The notes under the pieces: generated by a model
Databases searched by the model: none
What the model was told of the DNA's origin: nothing
What the model saw: only the letters and a program-made list of their open reading frames with translations
Assembly (NCBI GenBank): GCA_916610825.1
Contig: OU744448.1
Coordinates: 27,488,107 to 27,552,106 of the forward strand
Direction: 5' to 3'
Source of the DNA: Haliclystus octoradiatus
Taxonomy: Eukaryota; Cnidaria; Staurozoa; Stauromedusae; Haliclystidae
DNA: 64,000 nt
Made by a program: the position numbers and the translations under genes
In this document: positions 1 through 12,474 of the stretch, in pieces
Position numbering within the stretch: the stretch's first letter is position 1
How the letters are laid out: every line of letters starts with the position of its first letter

Positions 1-2012
1 TATTTTTATACCTATACTTGGATACCATACCTTTATAGTGTGCAGATAACTAGTAAAAATGTAATTGAAAAGAAGTCATTGATGCACATCGTGTACATCT
101 GAAATAAATAACTGGTAAAAGAATGAAAAAAAGGGAAATTCCCTGATGACATTCACAAAAAAATCACTAGATTTTTCAAAATTTTGCTTTCGGTTTCGAT
201 CCTTTTCATTTCAATGTTATTGTTTGGAGAGTGAACGAACAGTGTAGACTTGCGTAGATTCCATCGAATGAAAAATTGTGTTTGCATTGCACTATATGCT
301 GATATGAAAATTCTAAGATTCCGAATCAAAAGGAATAAAATTTCTTTTTAATGTTTAAATGGTATCATGGAAATCTAAAACGTGTCCCTTGCATCATAGT
401 GAACTACCGACATTACCATAATTACCATTGGCGTACTATAGTATTAAGATGCTGGTAGGCCCTGGTACGCCTATGTTTAACGATCTGCCGTCTCCAAAAC
501 AGGCCTACTTTCAAATATGTCTCCTTGAGAATCATTTACGCTGTTATTCATCCCTATATATTAATTGTTTGTTTTTCTGTTACAAATTAGATATATGTAG
601 TTTCAACTTGGAACTGAGTGTTTGAATAAATGATTTAAATATAGGATGATAGTTGAATGATTGCCTGCTGGACTTCTGTCAGTATGATATATATATATTT
701 TGTCAAAATTGACTTGCAAATAAAGGACACGCTACATAGTGTCACTATAGATACAGCCTTAAAATTAAGTATGTTTTGCCTTGTGGCCTTGCATACCCGG
801 CCTCGCTGTTTGACTTGTTTTCACCTGTTCAATTAATGGAAACAATGAGCTCTATCAAGCTGATCGAATCATATCGTACGTGGAATCGTACGAGAAGCTA
901 CTTTACAATAGTATTATATAAAGCTTTTGTATATAAACCGATGGAGTATATAATTATTAAAGCTTATGGTAACGTTTTGCATATCTGTACAGTTGCCACG
1001 ATAGGTGGTGGTCATCAGCATTTCCCCGACAAGGGGGCATACTTCCCCAACGACGGGTTATACATAGAAAATATTAGCAAAAATGCTTGAAGAAATTACA
1101 AATTTCATGAAAAACAAAATGTTCTTACAGAGAGAAATTTCCGGCTCTATGCGGAGTTCTAAGGCCCCGGTGTTTGTTCTCGCCTCTGTTCGGAAATTTC
1201 TTCCATTTATATTTGCAATCCACCTCAAATTCACAATTGAAATGTAGCAGGGAAATCTTGTTGGACCCAGGATATTTGCCTTTTTCCCCGCCCTTACCTA
1301 TCCCTATTGAATATAGGACATCCTCGCTTATAGTTTGCATTTGAGAAATTTCGTATCAGCATTTTTTATAACTCTTTCACTCTTACGAAGTTACCATTAC
1401 CATAAATAGATCTCATAAGTTAATGTTCTTACAATATTAACGAGTTTATCAAATATCAAACCCATTCGACTTTTGCTTTTTGCAAACCCTAAATATGCTT
1501 TTACTCAATTTAAAACTGAGGCGAAGTGTATAATTATTACTGTGTTGGTCCTGTGGAATTATTCCTAAGTCTTTATAGTTACACTTTGTATGTTTATAGC
1601 TAGGTCAGTTGATAATATTGTCTGTAACTATAGTTTTAAAATACTGTTCATATAGTATATGCTTCCGCCCCGAGTGCCTCGTGCAGTGTGAATTTGAACG
1701 GAATACTTAGCCCCGGGGAAAAGCCACAGCGGATTCAATCGCGCAATTCAGTCGGTCATGTCGGTTCAGCGATCATTTTTTAGCGATGAGACATTTTTTC
1801 AACAGGTTACAAACAAATCAAGATTCGGCGATAAGAAATTGGTTTAGATCAATTCCAAAGCGATAAACACTAATAATTATTATTTGAAGAAATAATATGG
1901 TGCTCATTCGCTGGATATACAGCTGTAGATCTAGCTAATTTGTAGAAAAAGAAATGAATAATTGAAATCCTACTATCATTTGAACCCGCATTTGAAAGAT
2001 CTAGTTTTTAAA
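1..2012. other. 5' flank, no supported gene
   Basis: No exon could be supported here. Short open frames at 428-625, 776-1090 and 1125-1340 (minus) show no family resemblance and no convincing splice signals. This stretch presumably holds the promoter and any non-coding 5' exon of the lectin gene that starts coding at 2013, but I recognise no specific element. Confidence 0.4.
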
Positions 2013-5000
2013 ATGAGAAAGTTCAATTTAATTCTTTTAACATTTTTATGGATAATCATTGTTATTTTATTAAGAATATGCAGTCGCTCAATCCAATGGA
2101 GACAAGAAATTGAAGAAAGATTATATTTTGCAAAGGTAAAAGTTACATGTTAATCATTAGAATATATATATAAATACATATATAATTATGATATAAAGTA
2201 ATTATATAGGCAAAACATCAATTTGAGTGCTCAATGCTAAAAGAAGAGCAATATAAATAGTAGGTCAAAGATTACGAATTTACGTGGAGTAAATTCATGA
2301 TCTTTGTTCTACTAATGATACATACATGCAGATACAAAAAGTAATAATATAACATTATTTGTTTCAATATTATTGACTGTTATATTAGAATGAGATTCAA
2401 AAGTCGAAATATACTAGAATTACGCTACTTAAAGTTTCACACCATAAGGTGATCATCAGGCGATTTATTTCAACTAGCTCTAATATAGATAGCTACAAGA
2501 TCCTTTTGAGGTATTCACAATAGGATTTTGCTATTTCTTTCATTGACTATTAGTTGGATAGCCGTACCATTTTAGCATTGGAATATCTGCCTGCGTCGAC
2601 ACAGATTAATAATCCATAGATACACTTGACTGGCTCAAGTCCCGCTATGTGAAAACATAACATAATCGAGTTTGTCGTTGAAACACTATTTCTATAGAAA
2701 TTATTTGTATGGCCTAAATCGAAACATAGATTATTATGGTTGCTCTATTATCATATTAGCCTATACATGGAGTTTTATACAAATTGAAGTCAAAATTAAA
2801 GAATGATCTGGATAAAGGCTAAGAACGTTTCAGGATAATACACGGGATAATATACCGGTACTTCACGCTGTTATATATGATACGATACAATAATGGCTCA
2901 GTAGTTTAATTGTATGTTTTTTTGACAGGCAAGGTATAAAAACAAAAAAAATTTTCCTCAAAACAATGTTTTGCACAAATAAATTGACACAAACATAAAA
3001 CAAGAAAAACTTTTTTTTAAGAATTTATAATGTTTCCATGATTATTGTCACTAACATACAACAATAGTGAAATAATTGCAAGCAGATGATGATATAACTG
3101 TTATAGCCACACACAAAGAAAACACCAATCAAATTTACAAGTTACAGGTGTCATAGTTAAGCAAAAAACAGTGAAATTTCTCTTATTCTTACTTTCACAA
3201 TTAAAATGGAGGCTCCCCCAGACGATTAGTATTCGCTACAGATGTTTCAGAAAACTGATGCGTGATACAGATGTTACTGACAAATGTTTAAAATCATATA
3301 AATAATTAATAATTAATAATGAGGTACAACAATGTGAATAACGCTATCGGCATCCGTGCATCCGTGGGTTTTTTAAACATTCTTTTGGCGGTAGCCTCAT
3401 TCCATAAAGTGAAAAACATGCCACATATACTTGTACACGTCTGCGTGGAGTTGAGGGCCGTTATGGAATGAGGCTATTTTCGCGGGGTATACTATTATGA
3501 ATATAAAATGGGGAAATTACACATGGGCAGTATTATTTCATTTTTAAGACATTAGAAAACGAGATATAATAATGTCCGCAGTTAAAAATCCCCTTTACTG
3601 CAGCTAATCGGTCGCAGCTATTAGGTTAATCTGTTCAGCTAAAAAGCTATTTCACAGCACCTAATTAGCAACAGCCCTAAAATATTGTTAAAGTCATAAA
3701 ATTGACTGGCGGCCTTTGCGCTCAGTCTTCGAATATGCACTGAGTAATTATTATACATTGCTTATGACCTGAAATATGGCATTCACTTTTCAAATTTGAT
3801 CAAGCAAGGTGCCATGTCCAATTTTGTACCTTATCAAGGTGAAATGTATGGATGAAGTTTTCGTAGAAAATTCTGGAAGCGATAATGATACCGGAATAAT
3901 AAATGAGCAATATCTTTATTAATTTTATATTTTCTTTCTCTAGCTGTGGATAACCACTGGATCCAATATAATAATTTTAGAAGACAAATCATTAGGAAAT
4001 ATAAGGTGAGTGCTTATATAATATCCCTCCTAAATCCGATACGGTTGATTTCTTAGTCCAATTAAACTTTTATTCTTGAACTCATAAAAGATTGGTGAAG
4101 TCTATTATAGTTTACTGTGTGCAAAATAATTTAAAATTTATCAAATTCGAACCATAATTTCTGAGTAACCCAAACTAAAATTAGAAACAACTAAACTACC
4201 GTACAGAACCAAATTTCAATTTCGGAAAACATGATATTGTTTAATGTGTTTCATGCACTGATCTATATAATATAGATCAGTGGTTTCATTTTCATGTTAG
4301 GGAATCATCCATGAATACGGACTTTGCTCCATCGCAAACTCTTGGGCGCACTTGGTATGTTGGGTCCAGGGTTAGGACTCGAGAGGCACTTCGAGAAGCT
4401 AGAATAATCCGTGCATGTGGGTATGCTAGAATAAGATATAGCCTATGGCTCATTTATTTATTACGCTTCACTTTTTAAATTGTTTCCCAATACCAATCGG
4501 TTCAAGAACTTTAGGATGCGGCAAAACTGTGCATGAACTCTTGATCAATTAACCACACGCCTCAGTAAAAAACAAGCTCTTATAAGCTCAATTTGCGTTC
4601 AAACGAATATTACTTCAACTTTACATGCGTCTAGAAAAAATATAGACGGTCAGCCTACAGGACGAACTCTTGCTGTATACACGTTCCCATTTTCAATATA
4701 CGCGATCTAAATTTGAATAATTCTCTACCAAAATTTGATAACAATTCTCCCCACGATTGAATTGTGTTATAAAGCTGTTCTTATTTTTGTATTATTTATT
4801 ATAATACCTTATTGGATAAGTTTCTACTTAAAGAAGTGGATGACGAATTATAATTTTTATTACAATAATTAGAAGGTAATAAACGATTTTTCCTTGCATG
4901 TATTTCATGATGTTTCTACAGTTTCAGACAAGGTATACAATGTCTATATGCAATCCCTAGTAAAACGTCAAATTTTATTGGTCTTACGAGATGTGATGCA

Positions 5001-7474
5001 AATTTTCATACACAGGTAAGGGATGACTTAATCATTTAATGTTAATTTGAAGTTTTTTATCAATTTGCTAGATAAATTCTTAGAATGATTAATTCCGAGA
5101 TATTCTCCTATATCGCAGAAACATCTCTTACATTATAATATCATATAAGCTATTTATCACCACAAACACTAAAATCATGAAAATGCCATGAAAATGTTGT
5201 GAAAACACCATGAAAAGGTAAAAAAATAAAAACCACAAATTTTGTAGGCCATGAAAAAATTTGACAACTATGAAAACAGAAAACATCCATATTCAAGGTA
5301 TCAAAATGTGAATGTGCCGTGAAAATGTCATGAAATTTAACGATTTTTTGTGTCAGTAGGGTAATAATATAGATATTGACAATACTGTATACAAATTCAT
5401 CGACATTTAAACACAACTACTTCGATGATTTTACATCTGATTTACACATTCGTATTAGTATATTATCGCAATTCGTAGTTCATCGTTGTACTGTATATTA
5501 GCCTGCATGCATACCCTGTGTAAATGATAAGATATCCATTCTATTATTTCGTCAATTCAAAAATTTACACAGAGCTACTATACAGTAGTATTTCGGATTG
5601 CAGAAGGAACGAAAACCTCAGGCATCCACATGGACCACACCCATTTCACTCTTCGTATTATTCCGTATCGAGAAAATCGATCTGGTGTAGAACAACAACA
5701 CTGCAATGAAGCTTTCAAAATTCTATTCTATGTTGAATTGTGAGCATCGTCTACAGATGGCCCTTGTCAAATAACGCAAATTGTAACCGAAATGTCTATA
5801 ACAGCCTCCCAAAAAGTCACTTATTAAAATGTTGTGTTTTTCGAACTGCTTCATTAAAGGCATAAAATTGACCATCACGCCTTACATCCTTGAGTTGGAA
5901 AATGAATGCCATTTCTCAAGCCACAAGTATAGTGTATTCGTAGTGTACATCACGCATTATTATATTCGAAGACTGAGTGCAATGACCGCCAGTCAATTGT
6001 ATGCGACCTTTAAGGAGGAATTTGAGATTTGGTATCGGATTTGTTTCATTTTAAAGATCATTTAATTTCATTGTAGTAGTTACCTATTATATAGTTATTG
6101 AATCTATTCATTTTCTAGCTATGGACAGTTGAACCACTTGGAATAATCCGCACTGGATCTGTCTGTCTTGCCTCTCTTTCCATCACAAAAGGTTCATCCG
6201 TCATTGGTCAGACATGTAAACCAAACTCAACAGAGCAGGTATTGAACACTGTTTGTCTGCTTAATTAAAAAACCTGGATTTTGCATAATGATATGGCTGA
6301 TGGAACAGCACTTACATGATATGAGGATACCTTTAATTAGTTCTATAACATTACAACATATAGAGAAAAATGTAAACATCTTAAATTATCAACACATAAT
6401 TTGGGAATAATAAAATAATACAGTATATGTTTTATATATACTAGCAGATAATTCCATGGTATTTCCATCATACGAGTTATACAGCTGAAAAAAATGATTC
6501 CTAGTTTCTAATTCAGATTAAGTTGATGACAATAATGTTCCCGGATGCTCAATATGAATTTACTCTCCGTTACAACTTTCTATTCTGATATGCCTCATAC
6601 TAATTATCGGACTAATTCTGTATATACCTACCAAAAGACCCTGGACGATATACCAGCCAAAAGCTCCTATGTAGTGATTTGTATCCCACGAGACTGCTTC
6701 CATACTTTAGTATACAGGGACGTTGAAGTATTCAAGGGTATTCAAAATTCTGAAATAATTTTTTGGGAAATTTTTTGAGATTTACTTTTTCACTTTTGGC
6801 CAAATTTTCCCTTTTTCTCCATTTTTTTCTATTTTATCAAGGTAAAATATAAAATATATAAAATTTTTGGGGTATCTTTATCATAGTAATCTACCAAAGT
6901 TCCATTTAAGCGACCCTGTTGAAGCGCAACAGAAGTTACGACCCGTATCTCGATACATCTTTGCAGATCAATGAATACGTTATGTCGTTAACAGTTACAA
7001 CGATGATCCAATCCGCAATTATTCATCTTAATAATTATAAATTCCCTTTATACTATGTATACAGCTGCATATCTGGAAGACTGGGGAGATTTCAAGTGAT
7101 GTAGTAGATTATAATCACCTTACTCGACGTATTGATTTGAGATTCAGAATCATCCTTACCAGTAATGTCATTTGCGGACAGATAGGGTGGCTGCTGGAGT
7201 CGATTAATACCCTTTATTCTGTCTATACTCACATTACTGTGTACTGCATTTTCATTCTGTAAAATTAATATATTCTTTTACTTCATTTTAGATGTGGCTA
7301 CTGCGTGCTGGTAAAATATATCTGCGTGATTCAGCTAACTCGTTATGTTTAGATTCTTCCTTAGCAGATAGTGAAAAAGGTGTAATAGTTAGTAGTTGTA
7401 ACACATTCACAATGACACAGTATTGGCAAAGTTTACAACCAAAGTCAACTACTACAAATGAAGTCATTAAATAG
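2013..7474 (+). CDS. Signal-anchored ricin-B (beta-trefoil) lectin protein, 5 exons
   Basis: Coding exons are 2013-2135, 3944-4005, 4922-5015, 6119-6238 and 7292-7474. All introns are GT-AG and phases join without a gap (0, 2, 0, 0), giving 193 residues. Residues about 4-22 form a strongly hydrophobic segment after Met-Arg-Lys, which suggests a type II signal anchor with a luminal or extracellular C-terminus. Residues about 58-180 contain three ricin-B repeats. Each has a paired-Cys signature (QCL..RCD, VCL..TCK, LCLD..SCN) and ends in a QxW-like motif (TQLW, EQMW, TQYW). The repeat pattern resembles the C-terminal lectin domain of polypeptide GalNAc-transferases, but no glycosyltransferase domain is encoded and none is visible in the introns. 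The expected role is glycan binding in the Golgi or at the cell surface; that is inference. The first Met after the upstream stop-rich region was chosen as start. A foldback element abuts the 3' end. Confidence 0.8.
2259..2313. repeat. Short imperfect inverted repeat (hairpin)
   Basis: Arms 2259-2283 and 2289-2313 are near-complementary around a 5-base loop, in intron 1 of the lectin gene. It looks like a tiny foldback element. No hammerhead core is present. Confidence 0.55.
2386..2475 (-). ncRNA. Hammerhead ribozyme candidate, half element
   Basis: Read on the minus strand, CTGATGA (2453-2459) is followed by a CACC/GGTG stem II, then GAAAC (2434-2438), a 5-base loop and GTA (2426-2428), with CGC/GCG able to pair as the base of stem I (2460-2462 with 2423-2425). 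That is the full hammerhead consensus, with stem III reduced to AC/GU. The first stem II position is a U-U mismatch where natural hammerheads usually have G-C, so activity may be weak. It matches the left arm of the palindromic element at 59.3 kb and lies antisense in intron 1 of the lectin gene. Confidence 0.55.
3392..3476. mobile_element. Palindrome-ended MITE, family A (85 bp)
   Basis: The termini TAGCCTCATTCCATAA and TTATGGAATGAGGCTA are perfect inverted repeats. The internal CTGCGTGGAGTTGAGGGCC recurs in the element at 44.75-44.88 kb, so this is a dispersed family. It lies in intron 1 of the lectin gene. Confidence 0.7.
5160..5345. repeat. Degenerate CATGAAAA/TGTGAAAA repeat tract
   Basis: Copies of CATGAAAATG, GTGAAAAC and ACCATGAAAA-like words recur about every 15-30 bases in intron 3 of the lectin gene. 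The open frame on the opposite strand (5150-5416) is a by-product of this repetitiveness. Confidence 0.4.
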
Positions 7475-7514
7475 TAAATGTCTATGTGTATTGCGTATAA
7501 TTATAGATAAATGT

Positions 7515-7684
7515 ATATAATAAAAGGAGTCAAAGACTACACATTCATAATTGTTGCAAATAGTTTCATGCTTACGCAATCATCAGATAACTCAAATGAC
7601 TATGCTAAAAATCTGATGATTGCGTAAGCATAAAACGATTAGTAACAATTATGAATGTGTAGTCTTTGACTCCTTTTATTATAT
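7515..7684. mobile_element. 170-bp palindromic element with a hammerhead core in each arm
   Basis: Arms from 7515 and to 7684 are near-perfect inverted repeats around a short spacer. On the minus strand the left arm reads CTGATGA (7580-7586), a TGC/GCA stem II and GAAAC (7563-7567), then GCA where GTA would be expected. On the plus strand the right arm reads CTGATGA (7613-7619), the same stem II, AAAAC (7632-7636, first core G lost) and GTA (7642-7644). Each arm thus has one core defect. The element begins 40 bp after the lectin stop codon, and its terminal AATAAA (7519-7524) is the best poly(A) signal for that gene. Confidence 0.7.
7519..7524 (+). terminator. Poly(A) signal AATAAA of the lectin gene
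   Basis: This is the first canonical hexamer after the stop codon at 7472-7474. It lies inside the terminal inverted repeat of the foldback element, so the transposon may have supplied the 3' end signal. Confidence 0.5.
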
Positions 7685-10429
7685 TTAGCTCTGTCAAATG
7701 ACATTGAGCACTATGTTTTGCTATTAAATAATATCTAATATATTTATTAGTATGTATTATGTAAATTGGTATACAAACCGTATATAATAAGCTTGAAGAT
7801 AATATAATCAGGACTAATTATATTTCATCTTTGTATAAAATTTATAAATTTAGTTACTTGAGAGAATGAAATATAGCTCTTATTATTGGTATGCGATTGC
7901 GGATTATTTACCTATACATGGGATACTATATTTAATATGTTATTTATGATACTGTAGCAAAGTATAAAAGTTATGTAAAAATATATTGTATATATATGGC
8001 TTGGTGTTCTGTTTTGAATGGCTAAAATGTATTATCGCAACTGTTTAGGTATTATATAAAACTAAATTCACCCAAATTAATCCAGCAATGCGGGGAACTC
8101 ATTGCTATATAGTTATCGAATAGATCTATGGGCAGAAATGAGAGAGGATTCATCCCATCCAGGCACCAGGCTAGATTAATTTGAAGCCGTACAAGGATGA
8201 TTCCTCCTAGAATTGGGGTGCCTTGGGGGGTAGAGGATAAAGAGAGATGAGAATCAGAGTAAACGGGAATGCGTGATTTTTCAGAATCAGATACTCTATA
8301 TTAGCAGACTTATTAGCGCGAATACGGCACATGACCTGCGGACAGATCGTGCTGAAGATTAAAGAGAGGCTATTTAACCATTGCAGAAAGTGCCTTGTTT
8401 TTTCAAGTTTATTTAACATTCTGAAATTCAAGCTTGTATATGATTTGTATGTGTTTCGTTCCTGAGGCGATTTATCTGCCACCTTAAGGTAGCACATCAG
8501 AATGACGAAAAGACTTTTACAAGAAAAGGAAATATCAACTGCTAGATGGGAGCAGAAATGGAGCTTGGTTCCTACTTTGCTCAGAGCGCTCTCTTCTAAA
8601 GGAAGCACAACGACTAAAAGTAGGATGGCATAATTGTTTAGACTAGCAATATAGCTTTCCTCCCTCTGTGAAGTGTTTCTGTATTTATTTTTCAAAATTT
8701 TATTCTAGATAACTCTCAGGCTAACCGACTGACAATTGTATCCCATAATTAGATTCATATCCATTTATATCTATATCTATAGGGCCTATATCTATCTATT
8801 AAACCAAGTTAGAATTAAAGTTAATATTTGTTTGTTTGAAGACATAGTTAACGTTTCATTCAGTTTACAACATAGAGTAAAATTATATAAGCAAGTAAAT
8901 ATTAGCAATTATTAGAAGTATAAAGCCTTCGCGCTTTTCTACCCCTTGTATATACCAAAATTTAAAGCAGGTCCACATCAGCCAAGTGCTGCCAGGATCT
9001 CGACCTGCTCAAACAAATCAGAAATACATACATACATACATACATTCTCCTGATCCTAGATTTGAAGTAGCATTGTAAGCAAATGCGTCCATCATCATCA
9101 TCATCATCATCATCAACATTTCTCAAGTAAATAACATGAATAAATTATTGTTAGATAGCTGTAATTATCATCTTTAGAATGAATGCAAAACCATTTTAAG
9201 GGAAGAGAAATGATAAAAATACGATGATCCAATCCACAATTATTGGATCCACTCCGCTCCGCTTGGTGAATGATAATAATCAAAAGAAATCGATGAAATC
9301 AAATTTAATAGAATATCAAATCGCATCACCAAAGAAAAATCAAATCAAATGAAATTCAATAAAGTAAAATCAATCCAATCGAATGATATAAAATCAGATC
9401 AAATAAAAAAATGAAATTCAATAAAATAGCATAAAATAAAAAACCAAATCAAATCAAATAAATTAAAACAAAACAAATCAAAGCAAAATAATATTAATCA
9501 AACCAATATAATAATTATTGTATAACTTTGATTTATGAAATAAAATATATGAGATAGATATTAAGAATAGAATAATAAAATGAAAGTTGAAAACAGTAAA
9601 AAGAAAGTAGTGTAAAACAATCAGAAAAAATATTATACAAATAATAAGTCAAATAAAGAAAAGGAAGATAAAATAATTAAGCAGACCATAAGAGTTGAAC
9701 CCGACCCCATACATTTGGTACGGATGTTCCACCTCTATACCAAACCGAGGCTGGAGGTATGAAGTATTTTTCACTACTTATAATACAGGTGTGACTTGAA
9801 AATGACGTGCGAAGATGTCTCGCCTAATGCTGATATTGCAGCAAAATTAAAACATTTAATAAAAAATTTTAAAAAATGTAAACAACAAATAACCATGCAA
9901 ACTATTACCAGAAGACAGGCGTGGATACAGGATTTTTTTGTTTCTGAAGTAACTTTCTGTGCTGCTATTTCGTCGAATAAAATTAAAACAACTGATAGAT
10001 TTAGACATAATCTAGCCCGGTCTAGCCTATATTTCAATTTGAAACTGCTTTTATTCTTTCAAATCTGTTAGATATGCTATGATAGGTCGATGCGGTATGT
10101 TATGGAAATTTTACTCAACCGAGAAGCAATCCATAGCTTAAATGCGGTTCCAATTTCTCTTAAACATTTATTTATATATATTTGTTAACCCTTTCACTAT
10201 ATAGTCTATATAGTTGAGCCTACAGTCAAATTGGAAATAGTTTTCAATATCCGCACAGGTCGCCCTGCGGTCGCAGGTAACCCATTGCTACTATAAGATA
10301 AAACTCAACTTATATTTAACAAATAGAAAACGGTGCTCGGTATTATGTACTCTGGAAAAACATGCTAGGTGCGTAATGAGACAGAAGAGGAAAAAGATGT
10401 AATTGATAGGAAATTGGATAATATTGTGT
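7685..10429. other. Intergenic, low-complexity and simple repeats
   Basis: There is an (ATAC)n run near 9024-9045, an (ATC)n run at 9091-9115 and an A-rich AAATCAAAT-type tract at about 9290-9500. A 162-codon open frame on the minus strand (8207-8695) starts at a TTG and has no recognisable domain, so I do not call it a gene. The missing first exon of TTC7 could lie here or further downstream, but I could not identify it. Confidence 0.4.
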
Positions 10430-10512
10430 ATATATAATAATAAAAAAATAAAAAATCAGACATTCATATTTGCTACTATTAGTTTCACGCCAAGGCGATC
10501 ATCAGGCAATTT
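10430..10512 (-). ncRNA. Hammerhead ribozyme candidate (best minus-strand copy)
   Basis: On the minus strand: stem I 5' strand TTGC (10506-10509), CTGATGA (10499-10505), stem II CGCC/GGCG with a UU loop, GAAAC (10482-10486), a 5-base loop, GTA (10474-10476), then GCAA (10470-10473), which pairs perfectly with TTGC. All conserved core positions are present, and stems I and II differ in sequence from the 2.4 and 59.3 kb copies while remaining paired. As in the other copies, stem III is only AC/GU and stem II opens with a U-U mismatch. Such short stem III forms usually work better as dimers. Confidence 0.6.
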
Positions 10513-11269
10513 AGTCTGTGAAAAATATAATCTGTAAAAAGTACCTTTATGTAAGTACCTTTATATTACTAAGTTTGTGTATAAAGAAGCTAAACCCTTG
10601 ATATTTTTGATTTTTCCTATACCATGATTTTTCATACATTTGATTTTTCCTCTAACGGATCATTTTAAGAAGGTTTTTATCCATCAATTAAAAATATTAG
10701 CTGAAATGCTCAAAACGTTTATTTTCCATTTTATGACATCATTAAAATATCCAAAAATAGAACCAATTGAGGTAGGTCTATCATGAAATCGATTCCCAGA
10801 TCTTACTAAATGAATGCTCTGCTTTAGTATGCAAAATTTTAAGCAAATTGGTGTAGAAATGGACAAGTTATTTAAAACCAAGGCAGTCCTTCTAAAGGCC
10901 CTGGCAGTTGGCCCTTATATTTTTAAGCCTCCTTCTTCCAAGTTGACAACAACAAAAATGTCAATATAAGCATCTCACCAGCTAATCTTTTTTATACAAA
11001 ATACAATTTGACATAAATCCACTGTGCTTCCCTGTCTATTCAAAACCTCACAACGACATCTGCACCGAGCCGAGACATCCACATTCATTCAAACGCGATA
11101 GTGATGATTGTAAGTGGAATAGCTTTGTGTTTAGGATGAAAGTTGGTACTTATTGACATCCTAGGTTTAATATGTCTCCTAAAGAGAATCGGTATCACAA
11201 CCCGCTTAGTATAACTAATTTTTCAAAACCTCTCCTATCAAACTCAACGATTTCAATCCGGCTAATATC

Positions 11270-12290
11270 TAGCCTGCTCACAGACTCACTGTCAAAATGT
11301 AAATTTGGTAAACAGTAGAGTCTGCTAACTCGAGGTCAAAAGCTTGCCTTTACTGATTCAGCATGGGGCGTGGAAAGGTGTAAAAACTATTGTCTTACAA
11401 GGGCTGTGATTCGACGCAAAGATTTTCTGGCGACGAATCAGCGAAGAGTATTTCAAAGAGAGGCTTGGTGGGCTAGACTGCAATAACTCCCCTTCCTTGT
11501 TATTTTTCAGAAAACTTCATGCCTTTCTAAATCGTTTGGAACATTTGCGATAAACTTCAATGCCAAGAATTGAGAATTAATATCATTTCCAAGACGTGTT
11601 GGAACCATTAACTGTCGTAATTGCATCAATTATTTTTAGTTATATCTCTGATTAGTCTTATAAATGTATGAAATGTTTTGGACAGCGTTTTTATTCAAAA
11701 GCTAGTACAGCGGAGAGGCGCGACACGAAAACAACAACATCATTACTTGGCAACTTGGCAAGGAAAATTAATTCAACAAACAGCAAACACTTTAGTTCAG
11801 CCGCAGTATTTAATGGTTATAGAAAGGAAGCTATTGTTGAGCCACTGCTTTTCGTCGTCTTATTATTTTCATTATGATTGCTCTATATTTGCTTCGTTCG
11901 TTCGACAAAATAAGTCTATCACGTGGCTACTTCAAACTCATAGCGGCTCGAGTTTAATTCCGATGAAGCATAAATTAATGCAGTAGACCATTTGATCATT
12001 ACTGATGTTAAAGTCGAATTTCAGATTTATTGAAAACTAGATATCTTCCCTAAAATTAATTGTGAAATACTAACTGTAAATGAGTTTCTCAATTAAATTA
12101 ATAACAATATGGTTGGAGTCGTTGGTCTTTTTCTGGGCTTGACTTTTGTGGCCAAGCATTCTTAGCAAAAGCGAGGCAGCCAATTTCCACGCCCCGTGCT
12201 GATTCAGCAAAGGCAAGCTTTTGATCTCGAGTTAGCAGACTCTACTGTTTACCACATTTACATTTTGACAGTGAGTCTGCGAGCAGGCTA
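11270..12290. mobile_element. 1021-bp non-autonomous DNA transposon with 9-bp TSD
   Basis: Termini TAGCCTGCTC and GAGCAGGCTA begin inverted repeats of about 120 bp. The flanks are a perfect 9-bp direct repeat GCTAATATC (11261-11269 and 12291-12299). No transposase frame is supported. A 9-bp duplication with long terminal repeats is typical of Mutator-like elements; that assignment is inference. Confidence 0.8.
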
Positions 12291-12474
12291 GCTAATATCA
12301 CAACCCGCTTATTATCACAATTTTTGGCTGCACCAGAACAGTGATACAGTATTAAAAGGGTTATACTGTACTGTATTAGTATTTAGATCAGGTTTTGAGT
12401 GAAGTATTATTATTATGATGATGATAATGATAACGTATTATGTATTGTAACCACTAAACTGATTTTATTTTTAG

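Noticed and set aside
8207-8695. 162-codon open frame on the minus strand
   Set aside because: It opens at TTG, has no splice context, no recognisable domain and a composition like translated noncoding DNA. Without transcript evidence it is not called.
9796-10071. 91-codon open frame (plus), also open on the minus strand
   Set aside because: It was considered as the missing first exon of TTC7, but it shows no resemblance to the TTC7 N-terminus and has no donor in phase 1.
11668-11986. Overlapping open frames on the plus strand
   Set aside because: They lie inside the 1021-bp transposon and show no transposase motifs.
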